Source of the DNA: Sphingobacteriaceae bacterium
GTDB taxonomy: Bacteria; Bacteroidota; Bacteroidia; Sphingobacteriales; Sphingobacteriaceae
DNA length: 64,000 bases
Direction of reading: 5' to 3'
Assembly: GCA_014380615.1 (NCBI GenBank)
Contig: JACMJM010000019.1
Location: 1-64,000, forward strand
Each line of letters begins with the position of its first letter. Positions within the stretch are counted from its first letter, which is position 1. Of the stretch, positions 15,122 to 25,190 are shown piece by piece. Below the pieces are notes generated by a model. It searched no databases. It saw only the letters and a list, made by a program, of their open reading frames with translations, and was not told the origin of the DNA. Made by a program: the position numbers and the translations under genes.

Positions 15122-17935
15122 ATGAAATGTAATTTTACTCAACTTCCCAAAAACACGATTAATTACTTAGCGAATTTAGCTGGTATACCTTTTTTGTGTT
15201 TCCTTATTGTTTTTTCTTCTATTACGGTTATGGCTCAAACTTCCCAGCCTCATATCTGGGATAATGTCGATATCGGCGGCGGCGGATTCGTTTCAGCGAT
15301 TATTACAAGTAAAAAGGACCCAACTCTAATGTATGCGAGAACTGATGTGGGCGGAGCTTACCGCTATGATCGTGCAAACAGCAGATGGATTCCCCTAACC
15401 GATTGGGCATCAGACACGCAACAGGGAATACTGGGTATCGAATCGCTCGCTACCGATCCGTCGGACGCGAAAGTAGTTTACATGGCGGCCGGGATCTCTT
15501 ATTACGATGCAAAAAGCTATATCCTTCGTTCATTCGATTATGGTGCTACGTTTAGTATCGTCGATGTATCGGCTAAAATGAAGTTTCACGGTAACAAAAA
15601 GGGGCGTCAAAATGGAGAGAAGCTGGCGGTTGACCCTAATAAGAATGGGATTGTTTTTATCGGTTCGCCAACCACCGGACTATGGAAAAGTACCGACTAT
15701 GGTTTTAACTGGAACCCTGCTGGAAATATTTCGTCTTCGGTAACTACTACGCCGAATGGCAACGGAATTAGTTTTGTTATACTCGACAAATCAAGCGGAG
15801 TGGCAGGTACTGCTACACCCAGAATGTTTGTAGGCATCTCAAGGGCAGGAAGCAATAATAACTTTTACCGCAGCAACGACGGTGGAAATACTTTCACAGC
15901 AATAGATAACACGGCTTTGCCTGATAATATGATGCCTCAGCGCGCAGTGTTTTCTGGAAACGGTTTTATATATATTACCTACGCAAACGGATGTGGCCCG
16001 GCTAATAATCCGGATATCCCTTCTGAGAGTATGGATCAGGGGCAGCTATGGAAGTATAATATCGCAACTGGTGCCTGGACAAATATCACACCACTCAGCT
16101 CAGCAAACAGACTAACTCATCCGATGGGAGGGATTAGTGTTGATCCAGCAAATCCTAACCGTATTGTCGCCAGTTCAATTAATACTTATCAGGCTCAGGG
16201 AAATGCTTGGGGAGATCATTTCTATCTTTCAACAGATGGCGGAACGAATTGGGTAGATGTGGTAGCAAGAGGTTATGCTAAAGATCCTAACGGAGTTACC
16301 TGGGTGTCAAACTCGTCTATACACTGGTGCGGTTCTATCGAATTCGACCCATCTAATACAAACAGAGTATGGGTTACTTCGGGTAATGGAGTATGGGTAA
16401 ATGACAATATCACCCTAACCACCGGTACCTGGAAGTTCCTGGTTAAAGGACTGGAAGAAACGGTGTCAACCAATCTTGTGAGTATTCCCGGAGGTCCGGT
16501 AATCTCTACTATAGGCGATTATGATGGATTCAGACATACAGATGTTTATCAATACGCACCTATTCATAACCCCAGAATGGGAACTACTACCGGGCTGGCT
16601 TATGGCGTAACAAATAAAAATAAAGTGGTGCGGGTAGGTAAGGCCATTTATTATTCTAATGACATGGGTGTAACCTGGACCAAAAGCGCTGTTATAAATG
16701 GTGCGAAAGGAGAGGGGAAGATTGCTGTTTCAGCTGATGGGAATACCATTCTGCATTCTCCGAAAGAGTCGAGTACTACCTACCGATCAACAAATAACGG
16801 AACCAGCTGGACCACTGTAACCGGTTTGTCCTTTGGTGATGCCCGTCCGGTTTCGGATGGTCTTACAAACGGAAAGTTTTACGCCTATAATCCAGGTACA
16901 GGTGCTTTAATGGTAAGTACTAATGGAGGAGCATCCTTTGCCGCCTCAGCGGTAAACCCTGGTGCCGGGGGTTCTAAAGTTATTTGCACCGTTCCCGGAC
17001 GTGACGGAGATGTTTGGATTCCTTTAATGGGAGGTGGTTTGAAGTATACTGAAAACTCCGGAGCATCTTTTACTACAGTAAGTAAGGTAACCTGGTGCCG
17101 GTCTGTCGGAATCGGAAAAACAGCAACAGGGGCTACCTACGAAACCCTCTATATCTGGGGAACAGTAAACGGTGTAGTTGGACTACACCGCTCAACTGAT
17201 AAAGGCTTGAACTGGATTCGTGTAAATGATGACGATCATGAGTATGCCGGCCCTGGTAACGGTAGTTATGTTGTTGGCGATATGAATGTTTTCGGACGGG
17301 TGTATATGAGTACGGCCGGACGTGGCATTGTGTTCGCTACACAACAAACTTGTACTCCTACGGCAATTACTCCGCACCTTCAGATAAATGGTGGAGCATG
17401 GACTCAAACCGGAACTGCTACACTTGCAGCAGGCGGCACAGTTAAGTTCGGTCCTCAGCCATCTACCTCAACTACCTGGGAATGGAGAGGTCCGAATGAA
17501 TTTAAGGCTACAGGAAGAGAAGTTACGATAACTAATGTTCAGGCTGCAACTGCCGGTACATACACCGCAACCTGCACAAATAGTTCAGGCTGTAAAAGCA
17601 GTTATATGTTTAAAATTATATTATCGGGTACTACTGCCGCTATATCGGGTGAACCTGATTTGACTTTAGCAGCTTCGTCGCAAATTGGCGAAAACGACAA
17701 TAGAGTACTACAGGCATATCCAAATCCGGTTGATGATAAAGTAACCATAAGTGTTCCCGAAAATCTGGTTGGAGGTGTTTTTAACCTGATTAGTTCAAGT
17801 GGTAGCATGGTTTATGCGGGCAACGTATCGCAGATAACCACTGTTTTAGACCTCGGATCACTTTCTTCGGGTTTGTATATCTTAACTGTTAAAAGTAATG
17901 GCACCAGTAGCAGTGTTAAAATCTTGAAAAAATAA
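15122..17935 (+). CDS. Secreted GH74 family xyloglucanase-like enzyme with T9SS sorting domain
   Basis: The 937-residue product has an N-terminal signal (cleavage near MAQ, about residue 39). It has the GH74 opening IWDNVDIGGGGFVSAIITS and YARTDVGGAYRYDR, then a tandem seven-bladed-propeller region to about residue 745 with many BNR/sortilin-like strands (STDYGFNWNPAG, STDGGTNWVDV). Residues about 750-840 form an Ig-like domain (GTYTATCTNSSGC). The last 75 residues (YPNPVDDKVTISVPE ... GLYILTVKSNG ... KILKK) are a type A sorting domain for type IX secretion. GH74 enzymes cut the beta-1,4-glucan backbone of xyloglucan; here the enzyme is expected to be exported to the surface or medium. It is followed by a strong terminator. 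Confidence 0.87.
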   Translation: MKCNFTQLPKNTINYLANLAGIPFLCFLIVFSSITVMAQTSQPHIWDNVDIGGGGFVSAIITSKKDPTLMYARTDVGGAYRYDRANSRWIPLTDWASDTQQGILGIESLATDPSDAKVVYMAAGISYYDAKSYILRSFDYGATFSIVDVSAKMKFHGNKKGRQNGEKLAVDPNKNGIVFIGSPTTGLWKSTDYGFNWNPAGNISSSVTTTPNGNGISFVILDKSSGVAGTATPRMFVGISRAGSNNNFYRSNDGGNTFTAIDNTALPDNMMPQRAVFSGNGFIYITYANGCGPANNPDIPSESMDQGQLWKYNIATGAWTNITPLSSANRLTHPMGGISVDPANPNRIVASSINTYQAQGNAWGDHFYLSTDGGTNWVDVVARGYAKDPNGVTWVSNSSIHWCGSIEFDPSNTNRVWVTSGNGVWVNDNITLTTGTWKFLVKGLEETVSTNLVSIPGGPVISTIGDYDGFRHTDVYQYAPIHNPRMGTTTGLAYGVTNKNKVVRVGKAIYYSNDMGVTWTKSAVINGAKGEGKIAVSADGNTILHSPKESSTTYRSTNNGTSWTTVTGLSFGDARPVSDGLTNGKFYAYNPGTGALMVSTNGGASFAASAVNPGAGGSKVICTVPGRDGDVWIPLMGGGLKYTENSGASFTTVSKVTWCRSVGIGKTATGATYETLYIWGTVNGVVGLHRSTDKGLNWIRVNDDDHEYAGPGNGSYVVGDMNVFGRVYMSTAGRGIVFATQQTCTPTAITPHLQINGGAWTQTGTATLAAGGTVKFGPQPSTSTTWEWRGPNEFKATGREVTITNVQAATAGTYTATCTNSSGCKSSYMFKIILSGTTAAISGEPDLTLAASSQIGENDNRVLQAYPNPVDDKVTISVPENLVGGVFNLISSSGSMVYAGNVSQITTVLDLGSLSSGLYILTVKSNGTSSSVKILKK

Positions 17936-17941
17936 ATGATT

Positions 17942-17982
17942 GATCGAGGCTTCCGGCCTAATTGCGGAAGCCTCGATCTTTT
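17942..17982 (+). terminator. Strong intrinsic terminator after GH74 gene
   Basis: GATCGAGGCTTCCG (17942-17955) pairs with CGGAAGCCTCGATC (17965-17978), a 14-bp perfect stem followed by TTTT. It starts 7 bp after the stop codon. Confidence 0.9.
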
Positions 17983-18127
17983 AATCTTAAACATCTCCTT
18001 AATTCCTGCCCGGTAGATTAGCGCAAGCGTAAAAACTATTTTTTTAGTTTGGGAACTGCTTTTGTTTTATTAGTTTTAACAGCGGTGTTTGCCCGTTTCG
18101 GCCAATCAATCAACTTAAACCTAAAAA

Positions 18128-20479
18128 ATGAAAAAGTATCTTTTACTATCTCTGTTAAGCATCATCACATTATTTTCGTCGGCACAAACAATCATTAACA
18201 GTCCCGTTTATTCCGCAACAAATGTTGGGAAACTGGATATCGAAAAGGTGGTTTTAACTGATACCACCACTGTTATTTTTTTCACATCAACTTTTGACTC
18301 AAACTTTCGGATAGCTCTGGATTCTTATATTACAGAAGACCGAAGCTCAGAGAAGTTGATGTTAAAGTCGGCATCGGGAATAGAATTGAACAAATTTGTG
18401 AAGCCCCTTGATGGAAAAACTTTTTCTCTAAGTTTTCCGGCGGTTAAAAAAAGTTCCACTTCTATCGATTTCGTGGAAAGTGATTGCGAAAATTGCTTTA
18501 AGATTATTGGCATATCACTCGACACAAACAAGAAGAAACCGGTAGAGCATCCGGTTTACAGCGGAAACTGGTATAAAACAGATGGTAGTAAAAAGTGGAT
18601 CCTTGGCCTATACGATACTATCGCAGTGTATCAAAATCAAATATGGAAATATTCGTTAGCTGGCGATAGTAGTAAGGCGGTGATAAAACTGAGCAGGCCG
18701 GGAAGCAATAGAACGCTTTATGCAAAGCCGTCGGCAGATAAAAGCCGTTATATGTTTGGCGAGCAGCCAGACATGATGTCTTTGTTGAGTAAGCGAAACA
18801 ACTTGCCTTTAAATGCGTCTTTCGACAATGATTTTGTTAAACCTATACTTAAAAGAGACTCTGCCGTTTATAAAGGTTTTTTTAAAGCTTATTCGCCAAA
18901 GCTAGGGTTCAAAACTGGTCAGGTGTTTGTTAACAATAACATTACTGGCAAGCAGGAGTCTTATCTCATTAAAGTTTCCCCCGATGGAAGTTTTAGTTCT
19001 AAATTCCCGATGTATTACCCGGAGGAGCTTTATGTGGAATTTCCGGGAATGTTCTTTGCTGTGCATTGTGCGCCTGGAAAAGAACTTTTTCATTTTATTG
19101 ATTTAGGCAGGCAGAAACAGGGGCAGGAGTTTATGGGTGATTTAGCATTGCTGAATGAAGAATTGAAAAGCACAAAAAATATCACCAGAACAGACTATTC
19201 TAAAATGTATACTGAGATTAACGGCTTTACCACCGCACAATACTCACAATACATACGTGATGCCGAAGCCAGGCAGATGAAAGCACTTCAGGATTATCAG
19301 CAAAAAAGAGGCTTAAGTAAAAAAGCTTTTCAGATCCGGTCCAGAGAAATTCAGCTTGGTGCCGCATCCGATCTTTTTGAATATAACTGGCGTATGGAGT
19401 CGGCATACAGGCAAGTCAACAAGGTTGATGAAAAGATGCGGAAACCCATGGTAAAGTCTGTATTGCTGGATTCGGCCTATTTGAGTTATCTAAGGAACAT
19501 GGATCTTAATGATGAGTTGAATCTTGTAGCAGCAAATTATAACTCGCTTATCAACAGGTTTAGGTTTGCGGAGGCGTTCAGGGATACTACGGTTTCCTAC
19601 AGTTTCGCGTCTATCACCGGGAACTTGAGAAAGTACGGACTGAAGTTTTCTGCCGAAGATGAGAAGGTTATCCGCGAAGTTTTAGCGTTGAAAAAACCTC
19701 TTTCGAAAGACACTATTGAATTAAAGAGGTTTGCGGAAGAACAGAAAAAGCTCACAAGTCCCTTTTACGAAAAACATGATGCTGCGATAAGCAAGATAAT
19801 GGGTGGGCTGTATAACAAAAACGTTTATACAAATATGTACCGTATCGCCGATCTGAAGCCCGGCATCTTTATTGACCTGATACGGGCACAAGATGAGATA
19901 AGTACGCTGAAACGGGCATATAGACCTCTAACAAACATCGACCTGGTTAAATTAAAAGCAGAGCTTAGCACGCCCATTATTTACAAGGCTATCGCTTCGG
20001 AGAACAATGAGGTTGTACAAACGATCGCCAAAAACAAGATCCGTCCCGCAGGCTATAATGCAGCTCCCAAGATTGAAGGCGAGAATGTGTTTAATGCCAT
20101 CATGAAAAAATACGCGGGAAAAGTGGTTTATGTTGATTTCTGGGCCACCTGGTGTGCGCCATGCCGCAGTGGTATTGAGCGGATAGCACCCCTAAAGGAA
20201 GAGTTAAACAAAGATGATGTCGTCTTCGTTTACATTACAAATCCCACTTCGCCATTAGAGACTTATAAGAGTATGATACCTGGTATTAAAGGTGAGCATT
20301 ATCGGGTTACAAAAGATGAATGGAACTTTTTATCAGAAAAGTTCAAAATCAGCGGTATCCCGCATTATGTACTCGTCGACAAAAAAGGCGTGGTAGCAGA
20401 TGGAAATCTCGATCATATGGACAATTCCGGGATTAAAAAGCGTTTGCTTGCTTTAAGTGATAAAAGCGGGACTAAATAG
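18128..20479 (+). CDS. Periplasmic protein with C-terminal thioredoxin-like (TlpA/ResA) domain
   Basis: The 783-residue protein has a signal peptide (MKKYLLLSLLSIITLFSSAQ). A long region of about 620 residues follows, mixed beta then helical, which I cannot assign. The thioredoxin-like domain at about 650-780 contains VVYVDFWATWCAPCRSGIE with Cys676 and Cys679, and the cis-Pro loop SGIPHYVLVDKKG. TlpA/ResA proteins are periplasmic thiol-disulfide reductases tethered to cytochrome maturation or stress defence. Very long N-terminal extensions are common in Sphingobacteriaceae but uncharacterised. It lies between the GH74 and GH43-like genes and ends at a strong terminator, so it looks monocistronic. 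Confidence 0.8.
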   Translation: MKKYLLLSLLSIITLFSSAQTIINSPVYSATNVGKLDIEKVVLTDTTTVIFFTSTFDSNFRIALDSYITEDRSSEKLMLKSASGIELNKFVKPLDGKTFSLSFPAVKKSSTSIDFVESDCENCFKIIGISLDTNKKKPVEHPVYSGNWYKTDGSKKWILGLYDTIAVYQNQIWKYSLAGDSSKAVIKLSRPGSNRTLYAKPSADKSRYMFGEQPDMMSLLSKRNNLPLNASFDNDFVKPILKRDSAVYKGFFKAYSPKLGFKTGQVFVNNNITGKQESYLIKVSPDGSFSSKFPMYYPEELYVEFPGMFFAVHCAPGKELFHFIDLGRQKQGQEFMGDLALLNEELKSTKNITRTDYSKMYTEINGFTTAQYSQYIRDAEARQMKALQDYQQKRGLSKKAFQIRSREIQLGAASDLFEYNWRMESAYRQVNKVDEKMRKPMVKSVLLDSAYLSYLRNMDLNDELNLVAANYNSLINRFRFAEAFRDTTVSYSFASITGNLRKYGLKFSAEDEKVIREVLALKKPLSKDTIELKRFAEEQKKLTSPFYEKHDAAISKIMGGLYNKNVYTNMYRIADLKPGIFIDLIRAQDEISTLKRAYRPLTNIDLVKLKAELSTPIIYKAIASENNEVVQTIAKNKIRPAGYNAAPKIEGENVFNAIMKKYAGKVVYVDFWATWCAPCRSGIERIAPLKEELNKDDVVFVYITNPTSPLETYKSMIPGIKGEHYRVTKDEWNFLSEKFKISGIPHYVLVDKKGVVADGNLDHMDNSGIKKRLLALSDKSGTK

Positions 20480-20578
20480 AGTTTATCAGATCCTGCGTTT
20501 TCTTCAGGGTTTCACATGCTAGCTAAAAAATAGCGTTTCTATGCTATATATCCTGAATTTAGCATTATTTACAAAATA

Positions 20579-20624
20579 GCAGAACGCAGAGTGCCTGAAA
20601 AAGGAAACTCTGCGTTCTGCTTTT
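20579..20624. terminator. Terminator between convergent genes
   Basis: GCAGAACGCAGAGT (20579-20592) pairs perfectly with ACTCTGCGTTCTGC (20607-20620), followed by TTTT on the plus strand. It serves the thioredoxin-domain gene and lies just beyond the end of the convergent GH43-like gene. Confidence 0.88.
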
Positions 20625-20674
20625 AAACCTTACTTTACAAACCGATTTTAACATATCAGGGCCTATTAACACAA

Positions 20675-22096
20675 TCAATCTTTCAAAATAATTTTATCGA
20701 GGGCTATAAAATTACCTGTACTGCCGTATTGTGTTTTCTTTTTATCCGACCAATTGGGCCGTTCTCCCATTACCGAAACCCTTAGAATGTAGTTGCCCTT
20801 AGGCAGAACCGGGGTGTAGAATTTTAAAGTGGAAACAGGATATTTGCAATACGTATCGATGATAGAACTATACACAGTACGTCCTTTTTCATTTTGCAGA
20901 ATAATACTGGCGTAACCTTTATCTGGCCCGGACAAGCAATACACACCCGCTCTCTTACCTTTAAATTTAACTGAGAATGAGGCATCTTTAAAATCAGAAC
21001 TGATAACGGATAAAGTATCTGATTCCGGGGAAGGCTGCCATTTTCCGTCATATACTATAAGTGATTTATCTGTGTTCGCAATTATTTTATCTTTTATCGA
21101 TTTAATTGATGCCACTCCGGTTGAAGTATTAATCTGCCAGGCTTCCTGATAGTTAGGAATGGAGAGCGATAAACCATCAACCTGTAAGGGCTGCCAAACA
21201 TAGGTTGCGGCCGAGGCCTGTTTCGGAAACGACCATCTGTCGCCCATAAACAAATAGGTAGTGTCTTTCGAACCTTCAATAGGAAGAACAAAGGTTGATT
21301 GCGAATTCCAGGTAAGGGTGCCGGCAGGTGCGAAAAGTCCCCGGTTTGTCCATGGGCCTTTCAGCGAAGTAGCAGTATAATAATAGTTGTCGTTCTTTTC
21401 CCAGGCTGTGAGGTGAGAGCCGATAAAGTAATACAGGCTATCTTTCCGGAACATAGTAGGAGATTCGAAGCCAGAGGTCATGTTCTTGTTAACCTGTTCG
21501 CTTACGCTTTTATAATCGTCGCTAAGTTTGTAAATCTCAGCACCATGTATCAACACATAACCCGAGCCATCTTTATCCTGAAAGGTGCCCATATCCCATT
21601 TTTTGATAGGTTTTCCGTTAAACAGGAGAGGGCCTTCGAATTTATAGGGCCCGGTTATTGTTTTCGCGGTAGCATATCCTATAAATTGATTAACATAACC
21701 CAGAGTATCTACGTGCATATACATCAGGTATTGTCCAGTTTTGTGGCATTTCATCACTTTTGGCCTTTCACCTACCCGTTTAGGGCCTAGTTTGCCGCTG
21801 CTTTGCAAGGGGAGTGCTATGCTTTCAAACTTCCAATTGTATAGATCTAAAGACGAATAACAGTTAAACCCCGCAAAAGCATTACTGGTATCTGTATGCG
21901 CTTCGCCGAAAAGGTAAAACTTGCCCTTATCCTTAACAATATTTGCGCCATGGGCACTCACCACGTTTCCTTTGCTATCATACCAGGGTATTCCCGAATA
22001 TATTGCGTCATGTTTTCCCTGTTTTTGCGCTACAGAATTATATGAATATGCCAGAAGCAATAATAGTACAGATAGTTTGCTGATTTTTAAAAGCAT
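20675..22096 (-). CDS. Secreted GH43-like glycoside hydrolase with C-terminal beta-sandwich
   Basis: The 473-residue protein has a signal peptide (MLLKISKLSVLLLLLAYSYN, cleavage near VAQ). Residues about 30-320 look like a five-bladed GH43-type propeller: SAHGANIVKDKGKFYLFGEA, YSSLDLYNWKFES, GERPKVMKCHKTGQYLMYMH and KWDMGTFQDKDGSGYVLIHG. The glutamates in FGEA and ERPKV and the Asp in FQDKDGS are plausible catalytic residues. Residues about 340-470 form a beta-sandwich that could bind carbohydrate. This layout matches GH43 exo-galactanase/galactosidase-like subfamilies, but the exact substrate is not readable. It is convergent with the thioredoxin-domain gene and near the GH26 and GH74 genes. 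Confidence 0.72.
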   Translation of the reverse strand: MLLKISKLSVLLLLLAYSYNSVAQKQGKHDAIYSGIPWYDSKGNVVSAHGANIVKDKGKFYLFGEAHTDTSNAFAGFNCYSSLDLYNWKFESIALPLQSSGKLGPKRVGERPKVMKCHKTGQYLMYMHVDTLGYVNQFIGYATAKTITGPYKFEGPLLFNGKPIKKWDMGTFQDKDGSGYVLIHGAEIYKLSDDYKSVSEQVNKNMTSGFESPTMFRKDSLYYFIGSHLTAWEKNDNYYYTATSLKGPWTNRGLFAPAGTLTWNSQSTFVLPIEGSKDTTYLFMGDRWSFPKQASAATYVWQPLQVDGLSLSIPNYQEAWQINTSTGVASIKSIKDKIIANTDKSLIVYDGKWQPSPESDTLSVISSDFKDASFSVKFKGKRAGVYCLSGPDKGYASIILQNEKGRTVYSSIIDTYCKYPVSTLKFYTPVLPKGNYILRVSVMGERPNWSDKKKTQYGSTGNFIALDKIILKD

Positions 22097-22369
22097 AGTG
22101 ATGTTGGATATATTGAACCTAATGTTTAGCAGTGTGTTATTTAGTGAAACATTACAGACTGCGCATTAAACAAATATAAGCCGAATAGTCTTGCCTCGTG
22201 GTGTTATCTATTTGAAATTTGCCGTTATGCTGTTAACCGGACTTACTTTTAACAAAGCCACCTGAATTTACAGCCAGAACACTTCAAAATAAAAGCCCTT
22301 GGTAGTCTTATAAGCGAATTTTCCTTTTAACAATCATAACTTTTTTTAAATATTTCCGTAAACGGCAAT

Positions 22370-22780
22370 ATGCAAAATTTGATAATCGCGGTTGTTGATG
22401 ATGATCCTCTGGACAGGCAGATTTGCTCAATGCTTATTAAATTAACGTCTAAGGAAGTACAGGTTATAGAATTTTCTTCAGGACAAGCCGCCCTGAGGCA
22501 TTATTTTGAAAATGCAGAACTGGAAGACAATATTCCTGATATCGTTATAGCGGATATAAAGATGCCTTTAATGAATGGTTGGGAATACCTTGAGGCCTAT
22601 GAAGTTATGGAACAGCGATTAATTAAGAAGCCTGTTCACTTTATCTGTACATCCTCTATCGATCCGAGAGACTTAAATTGCAGGGAAGACATTGTACAAC
22701 GAGTATTCCCAAAGCCTTTTGAAAAAGAATATGCTCAGACAATGATTGAGGAATATTTAATAAAAAGTTCTAAATCTTAG
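22370..22780 (+). CDS. Stand-alone response-regulator receiver protein
   Basis: The 136-residue product is one CheY-like domain. It has the acidic triad in AVVDDDPLD (Asp10-12), phosphoacceptor Asp62 in IVIADIKMP, Thr/Ser in FICTSSIDPRD, and the conserved Lys in FPKPFEK. No output domain is present. The unusual alpha4 stretch TSSIDPRDLNCRED is mirrored by TSSVDPRDRERISMY in the receiver at 31712, so these two are paralogues. No histidine kinase gene is adjacent. It probably relays phosphate or acts by protein contact. Confidence 0.88.
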   Translation: MQNLIIAVVDDDPLDRQICSMLIKLTSKEVQVIEFSSGQAALRHYFENAELEDNIPDIVIADIKMPLMNGWEYLEAYEVMEQRLIKKPVHFICTSSIDPRDLNCREDIVQRVFPKPFEKEYAQTMIEEYLIKSSKS

Positions 22781-22913
22781 CATAAAAAATTTGTTTTTTA
22801 AAAAATATTAGAATCACCGTGTTGGCTCTGGTTACTCAATCATTTAATCAGCGCCAAAGAGCTATTCTATCTTCTATACTTGCCGAAATCTTCCCGAATA
22901 TGTTACTCAGCAA

Positions 22914-24431
22914 CTAAGGCTGTTCTTTTAATAACCTTACTTCGTAAAGATCTTTTCTTCTGTCTTTCAGTATTTTAACTGTTCCGAAATGATGTAATTC
23001 ATCAAGTAAATGCAGGTCAACATCTACTACCAGCATCATTTCAGTATTCGGGGTGGTTTCGGCTTTAACCGCATTGGTTGGAAACGCAAAGTCGGAGGGG
23101 GTAAAAACCGCCGACTGGGCGAATTGAATGTCCATGTTATTTACTTTTGGTAAATTTCCTACGCATCCGGCAATGGCTACATAACACTCATTTTCAATAG
23201 CCCTTGCCTGCGCGCAATGCCGCACACGTGTATATCCGTTTTGTGTATCGGTTAAAAACGGAACAAACAGAATTTGCATTCCCTGATCCGCATAAATCCT
23301 GCTTAATTCCGGAAACTCTACATCATAACAGATCAAAATTCCGATTTTACCGCAATCTGTATCAAAAACCTTGATCTTATCTCCCCCAACCATTCCGTAA
23401 TACTTCTGTTCGTTGGGTGTGATATGAATTTTTCTGTATTCTTCTGTTTTACCCGTACGGTGGCAAAGGTAGGTTGCGTTATAAAGTTTGCCGTTATCGA
23501 GAATAGGCATGCTACCGGATATAATGTTTACATTATAGGATACAGCATACTCATGTATTTTTAAAACGATTTCTTCGGTAAGCTCCGCCAGTTTACGCAT
23601 AGCTTCCATCTCGGGCAAATGATTGTAAGGCTGTAATAACGGTGTGTTAAAAAGCTCAGGAAAGAGTATAAAATCCGACTTATAACCGCTTACCGCATCT
23701 ACAAAAAACTCTACCTGCTCATAAAAGGTTTCCATGTCGGGGAAAAGGCGCATTTGCCATTGTACCAATCCTATGCGGATGGTTTTAGCCGAGCGGGCCG
23801 AAGCGTCAATGCCCTGGTAGTAGATGTTGTTCCACTCGATAAGGGTAGCGAAATCTTTAGATTCATGATCACCAGGAAGGTAGTTTTTAAGAACTTTCCT
23901 TACGTGGAAATCATTCGAAATCTGGAAAGTTAAGGTTGGGTCGTAAAGTTCTTTGGCTTTAACCTTATCAATATATTCTCGCGGGCTCATGGTTTCGGCA
24001 TAGGCGTGGTAGCCCGGTATACGTCCGCCGGCAACAATACTTTTTAGGTTAAGGGTTTCGCAAAGCTCTTTTCTGGCTTCATATAATCTTCTCCCCAGGC
24101 GCAATCCTCTGTATTCGGGCGAAACGAATATTTCAATTCCGTACAAAGTATCGCCGTTAGGGTCGTGTGTAGAAAAAGTATATTCACCTGTAATTAGTTT
24201 ATAGGTATGCTTATCACCATACTGATCGTAGTCGACAATAATCGATAAAGAACAAGCCACCACTTTATCATCTACCGCAATACACAGCTGCCCTTCAGGA
24301 AATAGCTTTAAAAGCTTAGCGATGGTAGCCTTACTCCATATCTGTCCGCCTAAGGTATCATAGGCCTGCTCCATCGATTCTTTTAAATTTTCGTAATCTG
24401 CGAGGGTCAGCTTTCTCGTTTCAATGTTCAT
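22914..24431 (-). CDS. GNAT acetyltransferase / carbon-nitrogen hydrolase fusion
   Basis: The 505-residue protein has an N-terminal GNAT domain (residues about 3-170) with the acetyl-CoA loop FVSPEYRGLRLGRRLYEARK. It is joined to a nitrilase-superfamily domain (about 218-495). The nitrilase catalytic triad is visible: Glu259 in ILFPELFN, Lys334 in EYRKIHITP and Cys368 in ILICYDVEFPE. Bifunctional proteins of this order are widespread in bacteria and act on unknown amides, possibly acylated amino compounds. No signal peptide is present. It is a single minus-strand gene flanked by two receiver genes. Confidence 0.9.
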   Translation of the reverse strand: MNIETRKLTLADYENLKESMEQAYDTLGGQIWSKATIAKLLKLFPEGQLCIAVDDKVVACSLSIIVDYDQYGDKHTYKLITGEYTFSTHDPNGDTLYGIEIFVSPEYRGLRLGRRLYEARKELCETLNLKSIVAGGRIPGYHAYAETMSPREYIDKVKAKELYDPTLTFQISNDFHVRKVLKNYLPGDHESKDFATLIEWNNIYYQGIDASARSAKTIRIGLVQWQMRLFPDMETFYEQVEFFVDAVSGYKSDFILFPELFNTPLLQPYNHLPEMEAMRKLAELTEEIVLKIHEYAVSYNVNIISGSMPILDNGKLYNATYLCHRTGKTEEYRKIHITPNEQKYYGMVGGDKIKVFDTDCGKIGILICYDVEFPELSRIYADQGMQILFVPFLTDTQNGYTRVRHCAQARAIENECYVAIAGCVGNLPKVNNMDIQFAQSAVFTPSDFAFPTNAVKAETTPNTEMMLVVDVDLHLLDELHHFGTVKILKDRRKDLYEVRLLKEQP

Positions 24432-24675
24432 GGTGCAATTTTAATATTTCATACAGATAAAACAGTGGAAAATTATCTTTTAATTCTGTAATGTGCTTTT
24501 GAACGGCCTTTCGGATATTGAAATGCAGATAAAGAACGTGTCGGGTAATTCCTTGTAAATACGTTGTGGTGTGGGCGTGAGGATAGAGTATATAGACGCC
24601 TTTTGGAAGTTATATAATACCTCTATTATAATCTAACCCGTATAATAAGGGTACTATCCATTCCGTTTGCATGCG

Positions 24676-25068
24676 TTAAAGCTTCTCCTCAGGAAAAAGA
24701 GAAATAATTCTGGAGCCTAAATAGTAATCAACGGTGTCCAACAATTCTTTAATTGTAAAGGGTTTTAATAAAATATCCGTGGCACCGTAATCATTTATAG
24801 CAGAGTCAATTCTTGGATCGGAAGATACTATTATAACGGGTATATCAAGCGTGTTCGCATTAGAGCCCAAGGCACGGCATACTTCTAATCCATTAACACC
24901 CTCCATGTTAATATCCATAAATATTAACGCAGGCTTGCAGCCTTCAATTACCCGGAAGATATCAGAAGGATCGATTAAACACTCCACCTTATATCCTTCG
25001 CTCGCTAAAATAATACTGAATGTGTCCAGAATATCCTGATCATCATCAACACATAAAATTGTTTTCAT
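24676..25068 (-). CDS. Stand-alone response-regulator receiver protein
   Basis: A single CheY-like domain of 130 residues. It begins MKTILCVDDDQDILDTFSII, with Asp8-10, phosphoacceptor Asp52 in LIFMDINMEGVNG, the switch Ser in VIIVSSDPRID, and Lys in LLKPFTIKEL. Its closest relative in the window is the receiver at 33627 (shared ILCVDDxQxxLD, DINM, NGLxVC, ILLKPF-type stretches), so the two form a paralogous pair. It lacks an output domain and an adjacent kinase. Confidence 0.88.
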   Translation of the reverse strand: MKTILCVDDDQDILDTFSIILASEGYKVECLIDPSDIFRVIEGCKPALIFMDINMEGVNGLEVCRALGSNANTLDIPVIIVSSDPRIDSAINDYGATDILLKPFTIKELLDTVDYYLGSRIISLFPEEKL

Positions 25069-25190
25069 AACCGGTATGTATTACTGATATAACAGCAGCG
25101 GCATTTTAAAGTTTTACTTTGAGATAAAATCCGGCCTGGATTCTATTTCCAAAACTTATTCTTTTTGTATCCCCAGGTGCAGAGATTTAA

